A DNA stretch of 20,234 bases from positions 1 through 20,234 of the IMG/VR virus record IMGVR_UViG_3300034418_005428. One strand, given 5' to 3'. The translations under genes were made by a program, and so were the position numbers. Source of the stretch: a virus. Shown here piece by piece: positions 1-7,699 of the stretch. Position 1 is the stretch's first letter, and every line of letters starts with the position of its first letter. The notes under the pieces were generated by a model. The model did not search any database. It was not told where the DNA came from and worked only from the letters and a program-made list of their open reading frames with translations.

Positions 1-306
1 TAAATCAATAGCTCCATCGCCATCGTCATCATAGGTAGCAGTAATGTTTGTATGACTACCATTGGTATCAAGCATATCACCGACCACATCTTGTACATAT
101 TCAGTAATAGTTTTGGTACCAATATAAAAGTTAGTAGGTGTAGATACTTTTACTGAGTTACTTGCAATTAACAGGTCAGATGCAGTGCCATCACCATCAT
201 ATAATGCTTTTAGTGTTGTGGTAATACCTGCAGTCTCTCCTGTGTGAATTAACTGCACATAGCCCTGATTTACAGGTGTATTTCCTAAGTTAGTATTACT
301 ACTCAA
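1..306 (-). CDS. Partial virion/tail protein (C-terminal end beyond the window)
   Basis: This open frame runs off the left edge, so only the first 102 codons are visible. It begins MSSNTNLGNTPVNQGYVQLI and is rich in Thr, Asn, Gly and Asp, like phage tail or decoration proteins. The start is a TTG at 304-306, chosen because AAGGA lies 8 bases upstream and an in-frame stop (TAG) lies two codons upstream. It overlaps the end of the FmdB-like gene by 8 bases, so the two are probably translationally coupled. Its place downstream of the major capsid gene supports a structural role. No family was recognised; the virion role is inference from composition and position. Confidence 0.6.
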   Translation of the reverse strand, partial: MSSNTNLGNTPVNQGYVQLIHTGETAGITTTLKALYDGDGTASDLLIASNSVKVSTPTNFYIGTKTITEYVQDVVGDMLDTNGSHTNITATYDDDGDGAIDL

Positions 307-523
307 TGTCTAATTCCTTATATAAATCTTTATCTTTCATTCTTTTGTGACCTCTACCAATATCATCTGAAAATATAGTAGGTTTTGAGATTAATCTTGT
401 GAGTGTTCCATCTTCGTTGCAATTGTGAACATTTTTATTACATTTCACTAATTTTTCGTCATTCATGCCTTGTATTGTTTCAAATTGTTTACCACAAGTG
501 CATTTATATTCGTATATCGGCAT
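299..523 (-). CDS. FmdB-like zinc-ribbon small protein
   Basis: This 74-residue protein starts MPIYEYKCTCGKQFE, the signature opening of the FmdB/CxxC regulatory-protein family (usually MPxYEYxCxxCGxxFE), which folds as a small zinc ribbon. Here the first cysteine pair is spaced C8-x-C10 instead of CxxC. The second candidate pair is C28 and C35 in a KCNKNVHNC segment, so the metal site looks irregular. Such genes are common as small accessory genes beside phage structural genes, and their role is unknown. It sits after the capsid gene and its hairpin and overlaps the next gene. The family call rests on the N-terminus; function is not known. Confidence 0.7.
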   Translation of the reverse strand: MPIYEYKCTCGKQFETIQGMNDEKLVKCNKNVHNCNEDGTLTRLISKPTIFSDDIGRGHKRMKDKDLYKELDIE

Positions 524-554
524 GTCTACTCCATTTAAATTAAAAATTGATACT

Positions 555-585
555 ATATAGGGGCATCAAAAAGATACCCCTATAT
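555..585 (-). terminator. Strong hairpin after the major capsid gene
   Basis: A 13-bp stem (ATATAGGGGCATC at 555-567 pairing with GATACCCCTATAT at 573-585, with one G-T wobble) closes a 5-base loop. On the minus strand it lies 18 bases beyond the capsid stop codon and is followed after a short gap by a run of Ts (plus-strand A-run near 542-546). On the plus strand TTTT follows directly. It may be a partial terminator or an mRNA-stabilising hairpin that raises capsid output relative to the genes downstream. Confidence 0.75.
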
Positions 586-602
586 TTTACTGATTTAACC
601 CA

Positions 603-1469
603 TTACGGATTGTTGAAATTAACAATTCCTAATGAAGTTGAACTTGCAGCATGTGATAATGCAGCACCGAATAATACATCTGCAACAATGCTTGTAGCCA
701 AGTGGTCAATGTCATATGCTGACTGAACTCTTGGTGCAAACTGTTGTGCAAAGTAAATTGATTCTCTCTTAAAGATAGAACCACTTTCGTCTCCAGTACC
801 ACCATCGTCATCCCAATCTACTGATGAGTAAACTGGCATACCGTAGATTTCCATGATAGAACCACTTGCTATTGGATTAGCAGCATCGCCTCTTTTTTGT
901 GCCTCAGTAAAGTCGCCTAATCCCATTAGGTTCATATACATAGCAGGTGATGCATAAAAGAATGTGTTTCCATCTGTGTAATCAAATCCTGCATCAAGAA
1001 GTTTCTGTAGTCCACTTCTTACTTCTGCAGTTGTTGGTGCATTATCTGCAGCCAAAGAAACATCATTACCAGTAGCAGATTGAATGATATCTACTGCAAG
1101 ATAGTTTTCAATTTTCTTTGCTAAAGCATAACCCATAGATTGTGCATAAGCATTGAATAAGTCAGCAGACTCTTGAACTCTTACAATGTCTTCAATTCGT
1201 TTTGCTTCGTATTGATGTTGATTTAATGATAATTGAATCACTCCATCTGTGTTAGCAGAATAAGTCACTGCAGTATCTGCTGATTTAGCAGCAGCAGTTT
1301 CTTCTGTCACTTTAGGAATGTTCAATATGTCGCCACCATTTGCAACCATTGATGAAAAGTCTAATACTTGATTTCTTAATCTGAATTGTCTTTCAGCATA
1401 GTCAAGAATAGCATCTCTCCACATCTCTGGAATAAAATTAGCAGCAGTTGTTGTTGTTACATTTGCCAT
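603..1469 (-). CDS. Major capsid protein (HK97-fold type, inferred)
   Basis: The 288-residue product begins MANVTTTTAANFIPEMWRDA and continues with a region for which phage coat proteins are typical: an N-terminal segment on filament or particle building, then LNIPKVTEET, repeated Ala/Thr-rich strands, and a long helix near residues 95-135 (RIEDIVRVQESADLFNAYAQ). Its size suits a T=7 siphovirus-like coat protein. A good ribosome site (AAAAGGGG) lies 9 bases before the ATG. It lies immediately after a scaffold-like gene and is followed by a strong hairpin, the usual arrangement for a highly expressed coat gene. The exact coat family could not be assigned from sequence alone. Confidence 0.85.
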   Translation of the reverse strand: MANVTTTTAANFIPEMWRDAILDYAERQFRLRNQVLDFSSMVANGGDILNIPKVTEETAAAKSADTAVTYSANTDGVIQLSLNQHQYEAKRIEDIVRVQESADLFNAYAQSMGYALAKKIENYLAVDIIQSATGNDVSLAADNAPTTAEVRSGLQKLLDAGFDYTDGNTFFYASPAMYMNLMGLGDFTEAQKRGDAANPIASGSIMEIYGMPVYSSVDWDDDGGTGDESGSIFKRESIYFAQQFAPRVQSAYDIDHLATSIVADVLFGAALSHAASSTSLGIVNFNNP

Positions 1470-1483
1470 TTTGGTTTCCCCTT

Positions 1484-2026
1484 TTAACTATTGTTTCTAT
1501 ACCCCTCAACTATCTGATTCCAAAGGTTAGGATTCCTTCTTGCTTGTTCTCTATCCTCAGCACTCATTTCACTGAATTTAGTATTTTGAGCAAACTTTCC
1601 TGAACTCACTACTTCCTTTGCATCTGATATCTGCACTTTTTTCTTACCCAATCTGTCAAGGTGCTTTTCCAACTTCATTGTTGGGAGGTCTTGGTATATT
1701 TCTCTATCATCATCTGACAGTTGAGACAGCAGATGTTCTCGTCTTTCTTTTTCTTGATTTTGGAAAGTTTCAACGATAGGTTTTAACTGCTCGTTTTCTG
1801 CTTTCATTGTTTCATATAAAGATTTGAACTCCTCTTTTTCCTCAAGTCTTTTTTGTTCTTGAAGTTTTAGATTCTCTTTGAGTTCGTTTAACTCAGCCTC
1901 TGCTGTTTGGGCTCTTTGGCGATATTTTTTGCTTTCTGCAATATACTCGCCCACTTCATTATTTACTTCCTGTGTAGGAGTTTCTGCTACTGCTTGTTCT
2001 TCTACTATTTTATTTTCTTCTGACAT
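1484..2026 (-). CDS. Capsid scaffolding protein
   Basis: This 180-residue protein is very acidic and lysine-rich and is almost entirely predicted helix or coiled coil: residues 30-100 are heptad-like with many Glu, Lys, Leu and Gln. It has a disordered Glu/Val start (MSEENKIVEEQAVAE) and a short C-terminal segment (AEDREQARRNPNLWNQIVEG) that could be the coat-binding end. Phage scaffolds have this composition and sit directly upstream of the coat gene, as here (14-base gap). AAGGAG lies 5 bases before the ATG. Role inferred from composition and position; the protein would guide procapsid assembly and then leave or be cleaved. Confidence 0.82.
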   Translation of the reverse strand: MSEENKIVEEQAVAETPTQEVNNEVGEYIAESKKYRQRAQTAEAELNELKENLKLQEQKRLEEKEEFKSLYETMKAENEQLKPIVETFQNQEKERREHLLSQLSDDDREIYQDLPTMKLEKHLDRLGKKKVQISDAKEVVSSGKFAQNTKFSEMSAEDREQARRNPNLWNQIVEGYRNNS

Positions 2027-2035
2027 ACTGTCTCC

Positions 2036-2503
2036 TTATTTGATTATAATGTTTTTTTTTGAAAGTTTTTTAATATTTCTTTCAAAGAGTTTTTCTACAT
2101 CTCTCATTACTAAGTTCTTATTAGCCTCAGTCAAATCGTAGATATCATATCCTCTACTTCTATTGCCTAATACGATTTCTCCTCTATCATAAGTTATGAC
2201 AGCAGTATCTTTTTTAGAACTTGCTCTCATGCCTCTTAGTGTTTGTCCAGTTAATTTCATATTAACAAAAGAAGTCTGTGTATCTGTAGATTGACCTACA
2301 AAACCTTTTAATTTTTTACCAGTGCGAAGGCTTTTCATGCTGTTTCGCTTGTACTTTTTGTAAGGCTCACTTTTATATCTTAATCCTCTTTTACCATTTT
2401 GGAATTTGCCTTCAGCAGCATCTGCCTGTATGACATCAATAATATCTGCTGCGAGTAGTTCCATAAACTTGTTGGTAATTTTTATTGTATCTCTAAATCT
2501 CAT
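2036..2503 (-). CDS. gpG-like virion morphogenesis / tail-completion protein (tentative)
   Basis: The 155-residue basic protein has a mid segment MKLTGQTLRGMRASSKKDTA followed by a glycine-containing strand and a C-terminal helix rich in Lys and Asn (YDLTEANKNLVMRDVEKLFE). The 'LTGxxxxGMR...RGYDIYDLTEAN' layout resembles Mu gpG-type virion morphogenesis or tail-completion proteins, which act at the head-tail junction. The family link is a weak visual one. Its start overlaps the end of the head morphogenesis gene by 4 bases (ATGA), and it precedes the scaffold gene, so it belongs to the head-building operon. Confidence 0.5.
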   Translation of the reverse strand: MRFRDTIKITNKFMELLAADIIDVIQADAAEGKFQNGKRGLRYKSEPYKKYKRNSMKSLRTGKKLKGFVGQSTDTQTSFVNMKLTGQTLRGMRASSKKDTAVITYDRGEIVLGNRSRGYDIYDLTEANKNLVMRDVEKLFERNIKKLSKKNIIIK

Positions 2504-3195
2504 AATGCTCTTACCCAGTCATGTCTACAGTTATAACCACCTCTACCTGAGAATGTTACATATCCTAACTTATCAATCTCTTTTCTTGTAAGAGGCTTTT
2601 CTTTTAGTGCTTTTCTACATACATCACGAGTTTTATCGTCATTAGTTCCAATGTATTTAAATTTGACATCAGGAAATTGTTCAAATGCTTTTGCTCTTGA
2701 TGCATTGCTAAATCTTGCTAATCCATCGTTAATCAAAAAAGATACCTCGCTGCTGCTGATATAAGTACCAACTCCAAATCCTCTTGTTAGGTTTTCCATG
2801 ACTTGTTGATTTGTTTCCCCTGTAATGATACTTCTTATCATAGCAGCTTTGAGGTTATCTGAATATTGTCTAACACCACTTGTTAAATATGCCATATCTA
2901 AATCTCTTAATCCTTGTAGAACTTGAATACTTGCAGCAGGTACTTTGGCTAACTCCCTTCTTGATAGTTCTCCAAATATTGCTGCTATTTCATCATCATA
3001 AGTTTTCCCCACTTTGTTGATAAGTTGTGAATAACCTAATCGTTCCATTTCCTCAAAGAAATCAATTTGTTTAGCCAATCGTATTAACTCAGTATCTGTG
3101 ACTTGCGATAATCCTTTTACTAAAGAATCTATTTTGACAAATAAATCCTCTTGTATTTTTGCTATCTCTTTGCTGTAAAAGTCTAACTTAGCCAA
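2500..3195 (-). CDS. Minor head protein, Mu F / SPP1 gp7-like
   Basis: The 231-residue protein ends with the hallmark of the phage Mu protein F / SPP1 gp7 head-morphogenesis family: a TNDDKTRDVCRKAL segment followed about 25 residues later by FSGRGGYNCRHDWVRAL. Members are minor capsid proteins carried inside the head and bound near the portal. The remaining N-terminal part is helical. The start is a TTG at 3193-3195, with AGG 8 bases upstream; no good in-frame ATG exists nearby. It overlaps the portal gene by 8 bases, the standard portal then minor-head order. Confidence 0.85.
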   Translation of the reverse strand: MAKLDFYSKEIAKIQEDLFVKIDSLVKGLSQVTDTELIRLAKQIDFFEEMERLGYSQLINKVGKTYDDEIAAIFGELSRRELAKVPAASIQVLQGLRDLDMAYLTSGVRQYSDNLKAAMIRSIITGETNQQVMENLTRGFGVGTYISSSEVSFLINDGLARFSNASRAKAFEQFPDVKFKYIGTNDDKTRDVCRKALKEKPLTRKEIDKLGYVTFSGRGGYNCRHDWVRAL

Positions 3196-4519
3196 CTTGT
3201 CTACCTATTCTATCAATAATGGACTGTGTGCCATCCTCTTGTTGTGGCTGTTCTGAGTCTAATTCCTCAAGCATATTGTCTATTTCCTCATCTAATAAAT
3301 CAGGATTCTTTTTTCTCAAATAGCTTTTTCTTGTTTCTAACTCATTAGCGAATGCCCAAGTGTAATACTGTATTTCCTCAGATTGACTCATTGGTACTTC
3401 TCTTTCAGCAAAGTCTACACTAAACTGGTCACCAAGATTTATACCACCTGATACTTCACATATTCTACTTGCAATTTTAAATTGTTCTTGTTCAAAAGGT
3501 CTATAGATTTGTTCTACATCACTTCTCAGTGCATCCATTAAGTCTATTTCTGACATTTTCTTAGACAATCCACTTTCCTGTGCATTGTTAGTCCAATTGA
3601 TACGAACATTGTTGGCTTGTGCTATAGAATCCACCATATATCGTGTAGATTCAATCATTCCATTAATATTGGAGTTAGGACTCGCATAATTAAAGTTCGC
3701 ACCCTCAGGCAGCACTAAAGCCTTATCTTGCCCCATTGCTATTCTTTGTTCTGTGTCAAGTCCTGTAAATACTGGCTGACCCAATGCGAATCTACCATGC
3801 AATGCTAATTCAGTTAAAAGAATATTCACACTTCTCATACCATTGACTAAGTCTGTAGCACCTTCTCTAAAATAATCTCTTGTAAATGCATGTCTATGTG
3901 CAATGTTAAATGGAATAATATCTCCATAAGGATTTCTATCACCATCTACAATAGAAGTGATTTTACCCTTAGATGATATCATGAAGTGCTTTCCTTCCAT
4001 ATCGTCAGTATCTTTTGACCAAAACATATATTGTGCATCCTCACTTCTTGCTTGAAGTTGTGATTCTGCTTGATACATAACAGCAAATGGCTCATCCTCA
4101 TTTGGCTTAAAGAATGGAATAAAAAAGTGTATTGGTCTATACTTCAGTTTTTGCTCATTGTCATCCCAATGTGTGTACAATGCCTCAGTTCCAAGCAGGT
4201 ATACCAATTGCTCATATTGTTTCATAAAACTATCAAAGTCACCCAAGACTTCATTATACTTGTCATTGAGTCTTACTGGTGATTGTTGATAGACTAAAGT
4301 TCTACGACTTATAATGTTTCTCACCAAATTAATATACATTGGTGGAATCTGTGATAAACTTTCACTGTTAAAGTATTGCTTTAAGTCTTGCTCTAAATTA
4401 ATTCCTTCGTAATAATCAAGAAGTCGTTCTCTTTCTTCCATTTGATTATCGTATTGATTCTGTATGGTATCCATAAGTAAGTCATACAGCATCTTTTCTG
4501 TTAAATTATAAATTATCAT
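3188..4519 (-). CDS. Portal protein
   Basis: The 443-residue protein has the length and layout of a siphovirus portal, which forms the dodecameric DNA channel at the capsid vertex and docks the terminase. Visible support: a helical N-terminus with RERLLDYYEGIN near residue 30, the segment NLVRNIISRRTLVYQQSPVR near 64-84, and a stem or wing region with a DRNPYGDIIPFNIAHRH-type loop typical of portals of this class. The C-terminal 50 residues are acidic (SEQPQQEDGTQ). It lies between the large terminase plus a small membrane protein and the Mu F-like minor head gene. The call rests on length, context and these segments. Confidence 0.85.
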   Translation of the reverse strand: MIIYNLTEKMLYDLLMDTIQNQYDNQMEERERLLDYYEGINLEQDLKQYFNSESLSQIPPMYINLVRNIISRRTLVYQQSPVRLNDKYNEVLGDFDSFMKQYEQLVYLLGTEALYTHWDDNEQKLKYRPIHFFIPFFKPNEDEPFAVMYQAESQLQARSEDAQYMFWSKDTDDMEGKHFMISSKGKITSIVDGDRNPYGDIIPFNIAHRHAFTRDYFREGATDLVNGMRSVNILLTELALHGRFALGQPVFTGLDTEQRIAMGQDKALVLPEGANFNYASPNSNINGMIESTRYMVDSIAQANNVRINWTNNAQESGLSKKMSEIDLMDALRSDVEQIYRPFEQEQFKIASRICEVSGGINLGDQFSVDFAEREVPMSQSEEIQYYTWAFANELETRKSYLRKKNPDLLDEEIDNMLEELDSEQPQQEDGTQSIIDRIGRQVG

Positions 4520-4701
4520 CCCTCATACCTATTTTTTGTCATTTGTGATAATGTTTGTTCTTCTAATATGTAATCTGCATATTGTTTAAACAACTTCTCA
4601 TCTTTTTTCTCTTGTTTGTCTACTAAGTGCTGACCATACAGAAAAGCAGTAACCAAAGATATCAAAAAACCACATGAAAGACCTAAAGCAAAGGTTACCA
4701 T
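4516..4701 (-). CDS. Small single-pass membrane protein
   Basis: The 61-residue protein has one hydrophobic segment (residues 2-24, VTFALGLSCGFLISLVTAFL), then a charged Lys/Glu-rich cytoplasmic-type tail. It overlaps both neighbours, the large terminase by 7 bases and the portal by 4 (ATGA), so it is certainly in the same operon. AAGGA lies 11 bases before the ATG. The function is unknown. Small membrane proteins between terminase and portal occur in other phages. A holin role is possible but not supported by any endolysin nearby. Confidence 0.7.
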   Translation of the reverse strand: MVTFALGLSCGFLISLVTAFLYGQHLVDKQEKKDEKLFKQYADYILEEQTLSQMTKNRYEG

Positions 4702-5888
4702 TGTATCGCAGTTCCTTTTCCTTTAAATCCATAACGATATTCAATAGGATACATTAAACCATCCAAAAAGTGTGATAAGGTTTCTGTTTTAAGAATGGCA
4801 CCATTATCCATAGTACACAATTCTAAGTCTCTAATCAAGTTTTTACATTTTGGATTTACATAAAGTCTAATGATACCTGCTGCACTTTCTAACATGTTAT
4901 TTAGTGCATTCAATCTATCTTTTTGTGTTGGATTAGCCTTTTTACTAATCACAGTGAAACCTGCCTCTTGTAGTATTCTATGGTCAGATTTCGTACTATT
5001 ACTTGTTCTTGCTTTACCTGCTGGGTCAGGATAAACTGGAATATTAGGTGCAATCTGTGACATTTTCTGTGCGAGTTCAAATGTGTTGGAGTTTTGCATA
5101 CCTATTTCATCAATAGCATACACAGTACCATCTGTGAACTCACATAATAGAATAGCAGTTAGATAACTGGCTACTCCAAAGTCTACACCCCAAAATAATC
5201 TTGTGCTTGTTTCCATGTTTTTTAAATGTTTTGTTCTGTCAAAATTATATGCTGCACGATTAGCAGATGATTCAAATGATGCCAAATATTCTTGTCTAAA
5301 TGTTTGTGCATCTAAATTCTTTTTAGCACTCTCAATCTCATCCTCACTAATAAAGCCACCATCTAAGGTAGTAAACTGCCAAGACTTATAATCACTTTCA
5401 TTTTGACCTTTTACCCACAAATCATAGAAATGGTTTTGTGTACCAGTTGGAGTACCTACAAACAATGCTTGACCTTTAGTCTCAGATAACATAGGCTGTA
5501 TAATTTCGCCCCATACATTTGCTTTCATAAATGCATATTCATCTAATACGACTTTATTCAAACTAACTCCACGAATGCTGTCTTCATTGTTTGCACCTTT
5601 GAGTTCAACTTTTGCATTATTTTTGAATGTAATTGATAACTCACTTTCATTAATCCTAACATCCCTACCTGACAATGCTTTTTTAAGAATACCCCATGCA
5701 ACCATTTTTGCTTGAGTATATGAAGGAAAAACAATCCATCTTCTTTCATAAGGCTGTATTTCTGTTGAAAGTAGCCACATGACTGCGAAATAAGTCTTAC
5801 CCCATCTACGACCACAGCATAATATCTTGTACCTATGTGAGTCATGGAATAGGATATTGTATCTTGTTTCGTCAATTTTCCACTTCAT
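4695..5888 (-). CDS. terL: Terminase large subunit
   Basis: This 397-residue protein is the DNA-packaging motor and genome-cutting nuclease. The ATPase domain shows Walker A GRRWGKT at residues 26-32, Walker B VVLDEYA at 113-119 and the coupling motif FVGTPTG at 143-149. The RNase H-like nuclease domain starts at FWGVDFG (catalytic Asp at about 236) and ends with SHFLDGLMYPIEY near residue 380, which carries the last acidic residue. ATG at 5886-5888 is preferred over the TTG one codon upstream. The frame overlaps the small subunit gene by 17 bases, indicating coupled translation. It is short but complete. Confidence 0.95.
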   Translation of the reverse strand: MKWKIDETRYNILFHDSHRYKILCCGRRWGKTYFAVMWLLSTEIQPYERRWIVFPSYTQAKMVAWGILKKALSGRDVRINESELSITFKNNAKVELKGANNEDSIRGVSLNKVVLDEYAFMKANVWGEIIQPMLSETKGQALFVGTPTGTQNHFYDLWVKGQNESDYKSWQFTTLDGGFISEDEIESAKKNLDAQTFRQEYLASFESSANRAAYNFDRTKHLKNMETSTRLFWGVDFGVASYLTAILLCEFTDGTVYAIDEIGMQNSNTFELAQKMSQIAPNIPVYPDPAGKARTSNSTKSDHRILQEAGFTVISKKANPTQKDRLNALNNMLESAAGIIRLYVNPKCKNLIRDLELCTMDNGAILKTETLSHFLDGLMYPIEYRYGFKGKGTAIQW

Positions 5889-6222
5889 CAAAATTAAAGA
5901 CCTTTATTGGTTCATCAGTTTCCGATATTCCAATAGTTTGTACTGGTCTACCCTCTGTTCTATCAGCGATAAACTGCACTGCCCATTGTTTTCCTTGAAC
6001 TGCATACATCATAGTAGTCCTTAAGATTGCTTCCATCATTGTCATTTCTTCTGTATCTACCTGATTAAAGAGTTTATTTACTCTTTCTTTTAACTCTGGT
6101 GGAACATCTTCTGCACCAATATTTTTCAACATGGTGGCAATAGATTGACTTCCCTTTGGTCTACCATGACCTTTGGAGAATGAGTTGCCCTCTTTGAATC
6201 TCCCTTTGTTGTCTCTTTCCAT
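5872..6222 (-). CDS. terS: Terminase small subunit (DUF5681-like N-terminus)
   Basis: The 116-residue protein starts MERDNKGRFKEGNSFSKGHG and has RPKGSQS at about 26-32, the GRFKxGN...GRPKGS signature of the DUF5681 family, which is often found as the gene before a phage large terminase. The rest is helical (residues 40-95), suitable for oligomerisation and DNA recognition, with an acidic tail (ETDEPIKVFNFDEVEN). It would recognise the packaging site and hand DNA to the large subunit. Position directly upstream of terL with a 17-base overlap supports this. No clear Shine-Dalgarno site precedes the ATG. Confidence 0.78.
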   Translation of the reverse strand: MERDNKGRFKEGNSFSKGHGRPKGSQSIATMLKNIGAEDVPPELKERVNKLFNQVDTEEMTMMEAILRTTMMYAVQGKQWAVQFIADRTEGRPVQTIGISETDEPIKVFNFDEVEN

Positions 6223-6230
6223 AAATTTTA

Positions 6231-6254
6231 CCGATTGTTACCGTTTTTAATCGG
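6231..6254. repeat. Inverted repeat just upstream of the small terminase gene
   Basis: CCGATT (6231-6236) and AATCGG (6249-6254) form a 6-bp inverted repeat around a 12-base centre. On the minus strand the same stretch carries CGGTAA twice (11 bases apart). It lies in the 24-base gap between the HNH gene and the small terminase start, overlapping the HNH stop codon. It could be a hairpin or a terminase recognition site. Function is inference. Confidence 0.4.
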
Positions 6255-6726
6255 CAAACAAGTCTACTTGAACAACTTCATGTTCTTCAACAATTTTTTT
6301 AGGTATATAAACTCCAGCTTCAATATCTAATAACACTTGGTAATTGTTTTCTTCCACTGTTTCATACGATACCAATTCAAACCTATTATCCAAACATTCC
6401 TTTTTAAAAAACATCCAATGTCTACCTCTGTAGTTCTTAAACATCTTTTTGTCTTTTATAGCCTTTTTATAAAACTTCCACACTTTTTCGTTCTTGTATC
6501 TACAATGAATCATCATGTGGCATATATAACAAAGACCAAATTGTCCAATGTGTTTGCCAAAAGGGGATGAATAATTCTCACTGTGCCATTCTAAAGCACC
6601 TTGTGTTTGTGTACATATATCGCACTTAGTTGGATATTGAGGTTTAAAACCTTTTGCTTGTTGATTTCTAAACCATTTGAGAGCAGCAAGTCTTTGCTTA
6701 CCACTAAATCCATTATAACTATTCAT
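6247..6726 (-). CDS. HNH-like zinc protein upstream of terminase
   Basis: The 159-residue protein carries CDIC (C35, C38), then EWHSENYSSPFG (H48), then LCYICHMMIHCR (C66, C69, H70, H74). The paired cysteines and His-rich core are those of a zinc-stabilised HNH-like (beta-beta-alpha-metal) fold known in many phage small proteins. HNH proteins next to terminase genes help cut packaging ends in several cos phages, so this role is plausible here. The C-terminal part (residues 100-159) is Glu-rich and of unknown function. Whether it is an active nuclease is uncertain, because the classical HNH asparagine is not obvious. Confidence 0.75.
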   Translation of the reverse strand: MNSYNGFSGKQRLAALKWFRNQQAKGFKPQYPTKCDICTQTQGALEWHSENYSSPFGKHIGQFGLCYICHMMIHCRYKNEKVWKFYKKAIKDKKMFKNYRGRHWMFFKKECLDNRFELVSYETVEENNYQVLLDIEAGVYIPKKIVEEHEVVQVDLFAD

Positions 6727-6750
6727 GCCCTTAATTTACTAATTGTCAAA

Positions 6751-7197
6751 CTATAGAACAAGGTCTGCATGCCAAACACCAGTACGAACTTCTTTATTTA
6801 TGGTAAATCCTTCTTTTTCGTAATAGTGTGGATGCAAGGTTAAGACCTCTATAACATCATATCCTTTGTCTTTAGCTATATATTTTCTCATTTCAGTAAG
6901 AAAATGACCAAATCCAAAACCTCTAAATTCTTTATCTATAAAATCGCCTTTAATGCGACATTTATTCTTTGCAAGATATAATCCACAACATCCAATAGAA
7001 TCGTGTTTTTTCCAACCAATTCTCATGATATTAAACCACATGGTATTGTTGGTATCACTTATACTTACTCTTTCTTTAGCAGCACGACTCTTATATCCCT
7101 TTATATCATCATAGGAACATTCTCTAATGATAATTTCATCCTTAATAAATGTATAAGGATTTTCTTTGCCATTTTCTATGATATAATCAGGATTCAT
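6751..7197 (-). CDS. GNAT-fold acyltransferase
   Basis: The 148-residue protein has a recognisable GNAT core: strand RIKGDFIDKE (81-90), acetyl-CoA-binding motif A with RGFGFG at residues 92-97, a helix (HFLTEMRKYIAKDKGY), strand VIEVLT and the motif B region HYYEKEGF at 124-131. GNAT enzymes move an acyl group from acyl-CoA to an amine; phage Mu Mom, a DNA-base modifier, is a distant member. The start is ATG at 7195-7197, preferred over an upstream ATG at 7264-7266 that would give a 23-residue extension and an 80-base overlap. It overlaps the IbrB-like ParB gene by 11 bases, so it is the last member of that cassette. The substrate is unknown. Confidence 0.78.
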   Translation of the reverse strand: MNPDYIIENGKENPYTFIKDEIIIRECSYDDIKGYKSRAAKERVSISDTNNTMWFNIMRIGWKKHDSIGCCGLYLAKNKCRIKGDFIDKEFRGFGFGHFLTEMRKYIAKDKGYDVIEVLTLHPHYYEKEGFTINKEVRTGVWHADLVL

Positions 7198-7699
7198 TTT
7201 TATACTGTGGATACCATGCTTTGCTGTATTTATAACTCTTAATATTTTTTGCTTTGAACACACCATCTTGATACAGCAAATCTATTTCTTTTGGTGTAGC
7301 CCCTAATTCTTTGGCAAGTTCTTTTGTTTCCCACTTATGCTTATCAACCAACTCTTTGACCATTTCTGACATACGAACTGCCACATGGCTGCCTTTTGCT
7401 CTATTCATTCTTACAGTCAATATCATGGCTTGGTCTCTTGGTACATCAAAAATGACACATGGTACTTTACCATCATATTTTTTTCTTAATTTTTTACTTT
7501 CACGACTCAACATAGTTCTATGAAATCCATCTATGATGACTAAATCTTTAGATATAATCACAGGCTGTACCCAACCTATTGAATCTATGTTATTTTCTAA
7601 ACTTCTTAACTCAGGATTAAACACGACATTTGGATTATAGTCATTTGCCTCCAATGAGTCAGCATCTATCCACTGAATGTTATTTATTGGGTCGTTCAT
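7187..7699 (-). CDS. ParB/Srx-fold protein, IbrB-like
   Basis: The 170-residue protein has a ParB N-terminal domain: YNPN (21-24), GWVQPVII (42-49), the phosphate-binding-type DGFHR (57-61) and RMNRAKGSH (97-105). The last motif (IRHNRARGxH in relatives) marks the IbrB-type subfamily that is paired with PAPS-reductase-like proteins in E. coli IbrA/IbrB and in phages. A helix-turn-helix-like part follows (WETKELAKELGATPKEIDLL, 123-142). Its start overlaps the PAPS-reductase stop by 4 bases (ATGA), with AGAGG upstream. IbrB is known only as an activator of host genes; its biochemistry is unknown. ParB-fold proteins can bind and hydrolyse CTP or act as nucleases. Confidence 0.82.
   Translation of the reverse strand: MNDPINNIQWIDADSLEANDYNPNVVFNPELRSLENNIDSIGWVQPVIISKDLVIIDGFHRTMLSRESKKLRKKYDGKVPCVIFDVPRDQAMILTVRMNRAKGSHVAVRMSEMVKELVDKHKWETKELAKELGATPKEIDLLYQDGVFKAKNIKSYKYSKAWYPQYKNES

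Noticed and set aside
7202-7215. TGTGGATAC, one mismatch from a DnaA box (also TGTGGATAT near 8810)
   Set aside because: Both are single, imperfect and inside coding sequence. Chance matches of this kind are expected in AT-rich DNA.
7198-7266. Upstream ATG giving a 23-residue extension of the GNAT protein
   Set aside because: It would overlap the IbrB-like gene by 80 bases, far more than other overlaps here. Neither start has a strong ribosome site, so it cannot be fully excluded.
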